DNA of 10,096 bases from JBBRGK01 sp036741355 (GTDB taxonomy: Bacteria; Chloroflexota; Dehalococcoidia; CAUJGQ01): NCBI GenBank assembly GCA_036741355.1, contig DAINSK010000071.1, forward strand, positions 1 through 10,096, written 5' to 3'. Positions within the stretch are counted from its first letter, which is position 1. Each line of letters starts with the position of its first letter. Both the position numbers and the translations under genes were made by a program. The notes beneath the pieces were generated by a model. It made no database searches and was not told the origin of the DNA. It worked only from the letters and a program-made list of their open reading frames with translations. Positions 5,531 to 10,096 of this stretch are shown here, in pieces.

Positions 5531-8143
5531 ATGGTGCTGCTGGAGCGCTCCCCGTTCCTGGCTGAGCTGAATGACCTGCTGTCACAGGCGACCCGCGGGG
5601 AGGGCCGCCTCGTGCTACTAGGCGGTGAGGCCGGCGCCGGCAAGACGGTGCTCGTGCAGGAGTTCTGTCGCAGCCTCACCGGTGGTGCCCGCGTACTTGT
5701 GGGTGCCTGCGATCCGCTTTCCGCTCCCCGGCCGCTTGGGCCTCTGTTCGACATCGCGCACGCGGTCGGCGGCGAACTGCAGCGGCTGCTCGAGACCGGC
5801 GAGTCACGCGAGCGTATATTTGCCGGGTTCCTTGCTGCGCTCTCGAGTCCGAGCGGACCGCGCGTTGTCGTCTTCGAGGACATGCATTGGGCAGACGAAG
5901 CGACGTTGGACCTGCTGCGCTTCCTGGGGCGGCGTATCAGTAGTACCCATACGCTCCTGGTTATCACCTATCGCAGCGACGAGGTTGGTGCACGGCACCC
6001 GCTGCGGGTGGCGATGGGCGACCTGGCCACCACCGCGGTCCCGCGGCTGATGCTGCCGCCGCTCTCGGAAGACGCGGTCGGCACGATGCTGCGAGGCAGC
6101 CCCCTGGACCCCGGCCTCGTGCACCGACAGACCGGCGGCAACCCCTTCTATGTTAGCGAGGTGATGGCGGGCGGCACCGAGCAGATTCCCGAGACGGTCC
6201 GCGACGCCGTCCTCGCCCGCGCCGCCCGCCTCTCGCCCGCGGCGCGGGGACTCATCGAGGCAGTCGCCGTCACGCCGCCGCAGGCCGAGCTCTGGTTGCT
6301 CGCAGTCCTCGCGGGCGATGCCGTCGCCGCGCTCGACGAGTGCCTCGCGTCGGGTATGCTCAAGGCTGCGAACGGAGCGGTCGCGTTCCGGCACGAGCTC
6401 GCGCGCAGGGCGATCGAGGAGGCTACCGCGCCCGATCGCGGGATCGGCCTCCATCGGGCGGCGCTCGCCGCGCTCGTGGCCCCGCCAGCCGGTGCCGCCG
6501 ACCTCGCTCGGCTCGCACACCATGCGGAGCGGGCGGGAGACGCTGAGGCGGTCCTGCGGTTCGCGCAGGCCGCCGGCGCCCGCGCTTCGTCCCTCGGAGC
6601 GCACCGGGAAGCCGCAGCGCAGTACGCTCGTGCGCTGCGCTTTGCCGCTCGGCAACCTCTCCCGGAGCACGCTGAGCTGCTGGAACATCACTCATTCGAA
6701 TGCTACGTCACGACACGGGACGAGGAAGCGCTCGCGTCGACGCTGCAGGCGCTCGACTGCTACCGCAAACTCGGCGACCGGTGCAGGGAAGGCGATCAGC
6801 TCCGCTGGCTCGCACTAGTGCGGCTAAACAGTGGCTACGCACGCGAGGCGGTGGAGACGGCGCGCGAGGCCGTGTCGCTGCTCGAAGAGCTGCCCCCAGG
6901 TCACGAGCTTGCGATGGCCTACTGCACCCTCGCCGGCGCCTGTGTGCTGACCGAAGACGCCGACGAAATAGAAGTGTGTGCGCGGCGCGCGCTTGACCTT
7001 GCCCAGCGTCTCGACGACCACCGGGCCTACGTCAACGCCTTGCAGAGTCTCGGCGCCGCGGACGCCCTTCGCGGTCGGCCAAGTGGCATCGAGCAGCTCG
7101 AGCGCTGTCTCGCACTGGCCCAGGAGGCGGGGCTGGAAAACCAAGTGGGCCGCGGCTATGTCCTACTCGCCGTCGCAGGCTGCCGCGAGCGGTCGCTTGC
7201 TCGCATGGAGGAGTATGTCGAGCCCGCCCTTGTCTATTGTGAGCGGCACGACCTCGACGTTTGGGGGCGCATCCTCCTCGCCATGCGCGGCTGGATCGCG
7301 CTCGAGCGTGGAGATTGGGACCAAGCAGCGGAGACCAGCGCGCGTGTACTCATGGAGAACTGCACTCTGTCATGCCTCCAGGCGCGCGTAGTCCTCGGGC
7401 TGCTACGCGCGCGGCGGGGCGACCCGGATGCCTGGACGCCGCTCGCGCAGGCGCGCGAGGTGGCCGAGCGGACCGGACAGCTCTTCTGGTTGTGGCAGGT
7501 TGCGGTGGCGGAGGCAGAGGCGCGGTGGCTGGACGGCCGGCCGGAGGACATCGCGAAGGTGACTCACGCCACGTTCGAGCTCGCAGTACGTCTGCGTTCG
7601 CCGTGGCCGGTCGCCGAGCTCGCCTGGTGGCGCCGACAAGGCGGCGTGCAGGAGCCGATACCGGAGGATGCCGGCGGCCCCTTCTCGCTGCAGCTCCGTG
7701 GCGACTGGGCAGGCGCGGCCGAGGCCTGGCGCTCTGCCGGTTGCCCCTACGAGGAAGCGCTCGCGCTGGCGGGAGCCGATGACGATGAGGCGCTACGACG
7801 TGCGCTGGCCGAGCTGCAGAGGCTCGGAGCGCGGCCGGCGGCGGCGATCGTCACCCACCGCCTGCGCGAGCGAGGTGCCCGCGGGCTGTCGCGAGGGTCA
7901 CGTCTCGCGACGCGGAACAACGTGGCGAACCTGACTGCTCGTGAGTTCGAGGTACTCGGTCTTATGGCGGAAGGCCTGCGCAACACAGAGATCGCGGAGC
8001 GGCTGGTCCTCTCACCCCGGACCGTCGACCACCACGTCTCCGCCATTCTCGGCAAGCTCGGCGTCCGCTCGCGCGCCGATGCCGCCCGCGCCGCCATCGC
8101 GGCCCGCAAGCCGGCGCCGTACTTAGGTATCCGGGCGTCGTAA
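5531..8143 (+). CDS. Large ATP-binding LuxR-family transcriptional regulator (LAL type)
   Basis: This 870-residue protein has the layout of large ATP-binding LuxR (LAL, MalT-like) regulators. The N-terminal AAA/NTPase module has Walker A GEAGAGKT (32-39) and Walker B VVVFED (112-117) followed by HWAD (119-122). A long middle region, about 300-790, is Ala/Leu/Glu/Arg-rich and helical, consistent with TPR-like repeats that sense a ligand or partner protein. A C-terminal LuxR helix-turn-helix spans about residues 801-857 (LTAREFEVL, then NTEIAERL, then SPRTVDHHVSAI). Such proteins activate transcription after ATP- and inducer-dependent oligomerisation; the inducer here is unknown. The start fits the usual LAL opening LLERSPFLAEL and coincides with the predicted transcription start. 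It lies 56 bp after the Rieske gene and 113 bp before the DUF4242 gene, which are possible targets. Confidence 0.92.
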   Translation: MVLLERSPFLAELNDLLSQATRGEGRLVLLGGEAGAGKTVLVQEFCRSLTGGARVLVGACDPLSAPRPLGPLFDIAHAVGGELQRLLETGESRERIFAGFLAALSSPSGPRVVVFEDMHWADEATLDLLRFLGRRISSTHTLLVITYRSDEVGARHPLRVAMGDLATTAVPRLMLPPLSEDAVGTMLRGSPLDPGLVHRQTGGNPFYVSEVMAGGTEQIPETVRDAVLARAARLSPAARGLIEAVAVTPPQAELWLLAVLAGDAVAALDECLASGMLKAANGAVAFRHELARRAIEEATAPDRGIGLHRAALAALVAPPAGAADLARLAHHAERAGDAEAVLRFAQAAGARASSLGAHREAAAQYARALRFAARQPLPEHAELLEHHSFECYVTTRDEEALASTLQALDCYRKLGDRCREGDQLRWLALVRLNSGYAREAVETAREAVSLLEELPPGHELAMAYCTLAGACVLTEDADEIEVCARRALDLAQRLDDHRAYVNALQSLGAADALRGRPSGIEQLERCLALAQEAGLENQVGRGYVLLAVAGCRERSLARMEEYVEPALVYCERHDLDVWGRILLAMRGWIALERGDWDQAAETSARVLMENCTLSCLQARVVLGLLRARRGDPDAWTPLAQAREVAERTGQLFWLWQVAVAEAEARWLDGRPEDIAKVTHATFELAVRLRSPWPVAELAWWRRQGGVQEPIPEDAGGPFSLQLRGDWAGAAEAWRSAGCPYEEALALAGADDDEALRRALAELQRLGARPAAAIVTHRLRERGARGLSRGSRLATRNNVANLTAREFEVLGLMAEGLRNTEIAERLVLSPRTVDHHVSAILGKLGVRSRADAARAAIAARKPAPYLGIRAS

Positions 8144-8204
8144 GATAGGCAGTCCCACCTCCAAATCTGGGCAATCCTCCCGATGAGCGTCGGTGCCTGC
8201 GCTG

Positions 8205-8241
8205 GCAGCATAAGTGCAGCCGGCCGGACCGGTGCAGCATA
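8205..8241. promoter_or_regulatory. Two direct copies of GCAGCATA upstream of the DUF4242 gene
   Basis: GCAGCATA occurs at 8205-8212 and 8234-8241, 29 bp apart start to start. The same 8-mer lies in the -10 region of the LuxR-family gene at 5513-5520. I found no other copy in the window when scanning by eye. The first copy contains CATAAG, which could serve as a -10 box, but no good -35 is seen 17 bases upstream. Confidence 0.35.
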
Positions 8242-8256
8242 CGAGGAGGAACGGCA

Positions 8257-8529
8257 ATGCCACGCTACTTGGTCGAGCGAACTTTTCCAGACCGCCTGGA
8301 GATTCCCACCGACGCTGACGGGGCAGCGACCTGCCTGGGAGTGGTCGGCACCAACGCCGACCTCGGCGTGACCTGGTTGCTGTCCTACGTCAGCGACGAC
8401 AAGGAGAAGACTTTCTGTATCTACGACGGGCCGGATCCCGAGGCGATCCGCCGGGCGGCCGCGCGCAACCAATTGCCTATCGACCGCATAACTAAGATCA
8501 GCGTGCTGGATCCCTACTTCTACCGTTAA
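8257..8529 (+). CDS. DUF4242 family small protein (SCO4226-like)
   Basis: This 90-residue protein matches the typical size and sequence style of the DUF4242 family: an opening PRYLVERTF, a central VTWLLSYVSDDKEKTFCIYDGPDPEAIRRAA, and PIDRITKISVLDPY near the end. These are small ferredoxin-like alpha/beta proteins. One member, SCO4226 of Streptomyces coelicolor, has been described as nickel-binding, but the physiological role of the family is unclear and metal binding here is not shown. The ribosome site GAGGAGGA (8243-8250) sits six bases before the ATG, predicting strong translation. It lies 113 bp downstream of the LuxR-family regulator in the same direction, with shared upstream motifs, so control by that regulator is plausible. 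A hairpin starts directly after its stop codon, suggesting it ends a transcript. Confidence 0.87.
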   Translation: MPRYLVERTFPDRLEIPTDADGAATCLGVVGTNADLGVTWLLSYVSDDKEKTFCIYDGPDPEAIRRAAARNQLPIDRITKISVLDPYFYR

Positions 8530-8568
8530 CCCGAGCGGATCGCTTCCGAATGCAGTCGGCCGCTCGGG
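8530..8568 (+). terminator. Hairpin immediately after the DUF4242 stop codon
   Basis: CCCGAGCGG (8530-8538) and CCGCTCGGG (8560-8568) form a perfect 9-bp stem with a 21-base loop, starting at the base after the TAA. No T-run follows, so it is at best a GC-rich, weak or factor-assisted terminator. Confidence 0.45.
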
Positions 8569-8583
8569 CGCGCTTAGGCGGGT

Positions 8584-8623
8584 GGGCTGGGAGTGGGATC
8601 GCACCGCTGGCGAAGCCCAGCCC
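8584..8623 (+). other. Second hairpin in the region before the cupredoxin gene
   Basis: GGGCTGGG (8584-8591) and CCCAGCCC (8616-8623) form a perfect 8-bp stem with a 24-base loop, followed by GATTTG. It could be a second terminator or a structured leader of the cupredoxin gene 47 bp downstream. Confidence 0.3.
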
Positions 8624-8670
8624 GATTTGCCCCGTCCGTGCCCCAGCCGGCAATTTAAAGGAGCACAGCA

Positions 8671-9702
8671 ATGGTTCGGCGATGGACTATCCTGCTTCGC
8701 GTGGCCATGGTTTCCCTACCTGGCATCGTCTCAATGCGAGTTCATGCCGCCCAGGCCGCGGACATCTGGGACGTACAGGTTTCGGGCGACGTACCGGCCG
8801 AGGGTATCATGGCAAATACTTTCTTTCCCGCCGTCCTGGCCATCCGCCAGGGCGACAACGTGCGCTGGACATGGGCCACTACTCTCGCGCCGCACACCGT
8901 TACCTTCCCGGGTCCCGCCGGCATACCGGACATTTTCGTGCCCGGGCCCGACGCGGGCTCGCTCCAAGGCGGACCGGGCTTCTTTCCCCAGGGCAACGTG
9001 GGAGCCGATAACAGCGGCAGCTTTGACGGTACGCGGGTCACCGGCTCAGGCGTGCCACTGTCGCCGGATACACCGCCATTCACGTTGACCTTCACCCAAC
9101 CGGGCGTGTACGGCTATGTCTGCCTGACGCACCCCGGCATGCATGGCAGCATCGAGGTGCTGCCCGCGGCTGCGCCGCTTTCGGAGACGCCGGCCCAGGC
9201 GCAGACCCGCGGTAAAGCCGAGTTCTCCGGGCTCGTGGATCAGCTGCGCGCCACGCTTGCCGGCGCGGGCGCGCCACAGGCGGCGGTGGCTGGCGGCACC
9301 GTGACGCACATCGTCGCGGCGGGGATCAGCAACGCCGCTGGGATGAGCGCCTTGCAGTTCATTCCGGGCAACCTGACGGTGCGCCGCGGTGACCTCGTCG
9401 CCTGGACGGTGGAGGACCCATTTGAGGTGCACACCGTCAGCTTCACCTCCGGCGCCACGCCGCCCGCGCTGCTGCAGGTCACCCCGCACCCGCAGGGAGC
9501 GCCGCTCGCGCTGATCCCAGCCAATGTGTACAGTCCCGTCGGCGGCGCCAGCTACGACGGCAGCGGCTACGTGAACTCGGGCTTCTTCGGACCGGGGGGT
9601 GCGTATTTCCTGCGCATTGACGCACCGCCGGGGACGTACGACTACCTGTGCCTGATCCACGGCCCCAACCCAATGCGTGGCACGGTCACCGTCACCGAGT
9701 AG
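8671..9702 (+). CDS. Secreted protein with two cupredoxin (blue copper) domains
   Basis: This 343-residue protein begins with a signal peptide: basic VRRWTILLR, a hydrophobic core, and a likely cleavage near AAQAA (26-30). It then carries two plastocyanin-like domains. Domain 1 (about 31-166) has the type 1 copper ligands His75 (APHTVTF), Cys151, His154 and Met157 (CLTHPGM). Domain 2 (about 209-343) has His254 (EVHTVSF), Cys327, His330 and Met335. Both sites look complete. The domains also share an SFDG/SYDG-containing loop (117-120 and 294-297), pointing to internal duplication, and are joined by an Ala-rich linker (about 165-208). An extracytoplasmic electron-transfer or copper-binding role is inferred. 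AAAGGAG (8657-8663) lies seven bases before the ATG. No membrane anchor is visible at the C-terminus. A strong hairpin follows the gene. Confidence 0.88.
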   Translation: MVRRWTILLRVAMVSLPGIVSMRVHAAQAADIWDVQVSGDVPAEGIMANTFFPAVLAIRQGDNVRWTWATTLAPHTVTFPGPAGIPDIFVPGPDAGSLQGGPGFFPQGNVGADNSGSFDGTRVTGSGVPLSPDTPPFTLTFTQPGVYGYVCLTHPGMHGSIEVLPAAAPLSETPAQAQTRGKAEFSGLVDQLRATLAGAGAPQAAVAGGTVTHIVAAGISNAAGMSALQFIPGNLTVRRGDLVAWTVEDPFEVHTVSFTSGATPPALLQVTPHPQGAPLALIPANVYSPVGGASYDGSGYVNSGFFGPGGAYFLRIDAPPGTYDYLCLIHGPNPMRGTVTVTE

Positions 9703-9733
9703 ATCTTTCCACGTAACCGCAGCATTCATCGAG

Positions 9734-9774
9734 GCCCGGGTTCGCGGAGGTTAAGAACCTCCGCGAACCCGGGC
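9734..9774 (+). terminator. Perfect 19-bp hairpin after the cupredoxin gene
   Basis: Arms 9734-9752 and 9756-9774 are perfect reverse complements over 19 bp with a three-base loop AAG, 31 bases after the cupredoxin stop. No T-run follows on the plus strand. A small second inverted repeat ATGAC/GTCAT (9775-9779, 9783-9787) abuts it. Termination is the likeliest role. Confidence 0.6.
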
Positions 9775-9834
9775 ATGACTCGGTCATAACTTGGTTAGCG
9801 CCGGACGGTTGCGCGACGAACATGGTCCTGCGCC

Positions 9835-10047
9835 GTGTACCAGACGCTGGAGGCGGGCATCCGTCTTTACCGATCGCTGCGCGACGAAGGACAGACGCTC
9901 GCCGCGCGTCGCGTACTGGTAGGCGTGGTGCGCTACCTGGCTGCGCACGCGCCGACCGCGCGGTCGCTGAACCAGACCGTTCGTATTGCGATCCGCCTGC
10001 ATCGGGGTGAGGAGTTGTTTGCCGAGAGTCAGGCGATCGAGGCCTAG
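9835..10047 (+). pseudogene. 3' fragment of a paralogue of the Rieske-helical gene
   Basis: This open stretch encodes 70 residues equivalent to the C-terminus (522-591) of the Rieske fusion at 3699-5474. It has no Rieske domain and no ribosome site before its first possible GTG, so it is probably not expressed as a functional protein. The first 63 residues are the same as in the full protein except that the initiating Val/Met differs. The last seven are ESQAIEA instead of DGAETSV. The stop codon falls at exactly the same distance from the shared block in both copies, so this looks like the true end of a related gene rather than random read-through. The sequence upstream (9775-9834) shows no clear relation to the full gene. 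An assembly artefact near the window edge is possible. Confidence 0.75.
9836..10022 (+). repeat. 187-bp block, fragment copy (copy B)
   Basis: This is the second copy of the block at 5263-5449, in direct orientation 4573 bp downstream, with one mismatch by eye and no gaps. Similarity stops abruptly at both ends: the bases before 9835 and after 10022 diverge. Confidence 0.95.
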
Positions 10048-10096
10048 GAGCCTGTCCGGCTAACACTTGAACCAACTCGGTGGACCGGCCTACGCG

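Noticed and set aside
5804..6691. Long minus-strand open frame of 295 codons opposite the LuxR-family gene
   Set aside because: Antisense shadow of a well-supported gene; composition is typical of out-of-frame high-GC sequence.
8582..9088. Plus-strand open frame overlapping the start of the cupredoxin gene
   Set aside because: Overlaps the cupredoxin gene in another frame, without ribosome site or domain; the cupredoxin frame has signal peptide and copper ligands.
9788..9834. Possible further homology of the fragment upstream of the 187-bp block (LRDEHG against LREDAG in another frame)
   Set aside because: Only about twelve bases match well and a two-base shift would be required; this is within chance expectation.

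Overview
The window is a high-GC bacterial segment with tightly packed genes on both strands, several GTG starts and clear Shine-Dalgarno sites. It has no rRNA, tRNA, CRISPR array or transposase gene. A short secreted protein with an LPXTG-like end, a LuxR regulator with an apparently leaderless transcript, and a DUF4242 protein together suggest a gram-positive-type or Chloroflexota-like organism. This is an inference; nothing here fixes the taxon.

Left part (1-3166): a D-2-hydroxyacid dehydrogenase on the plus strand converges, with an 18-bp gap, on a multi-membrane-segment GT-C type glycosyltransferase on the minus strand. Upstream of the latter, also on the minus strand, is a small surface protein with a signal peptide, an Ala/Pro/Thr-rich stalk encoded by exact 27-bp tandem repeats, and an LPANG-plus-membrane-plus-basic-tail end. 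A hairpin separates these two genes.

Middle (3167-8143): a divergent intergenic region of about 530 bp, rich in inverted repeats, carries a good candidate promoter for the small surface protein. Then comes a 591-residue protein with an N-terminal Rieske [2Fe-2S] domain and a large histidine-containing helical C-terminal region of unrecognised function. A 56-bp gap follows, containing a sigma70-like promoter whose predicted start lies on the ATG of an 870-residue ATPase/LuxR-HTH regulator.

Right part (8144-10096): a DUF4242 protein, a secreted protein with two cupredoxin domains, a strong 19-bp-arm hairpin, and a broken copy of the 3' end of the Rieske gene. The broken copy shares a 187-bp block with the full gene (one mismatch by eye), but its last codons differ while the stop codon is in the same place.

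Functionally, the Rieske protein and the cupredoxin protein are both predicted redox proteins, one cytoplasmic and one exported. The LuxR regulator and the DUF4242 gene share an 8-bp motif in their upstream regions and may be co-regulated. The most notable signals are the homogenised 3'-end duplication with divergent tails, the Rieske-helical fusion, and the shared upstream motif.
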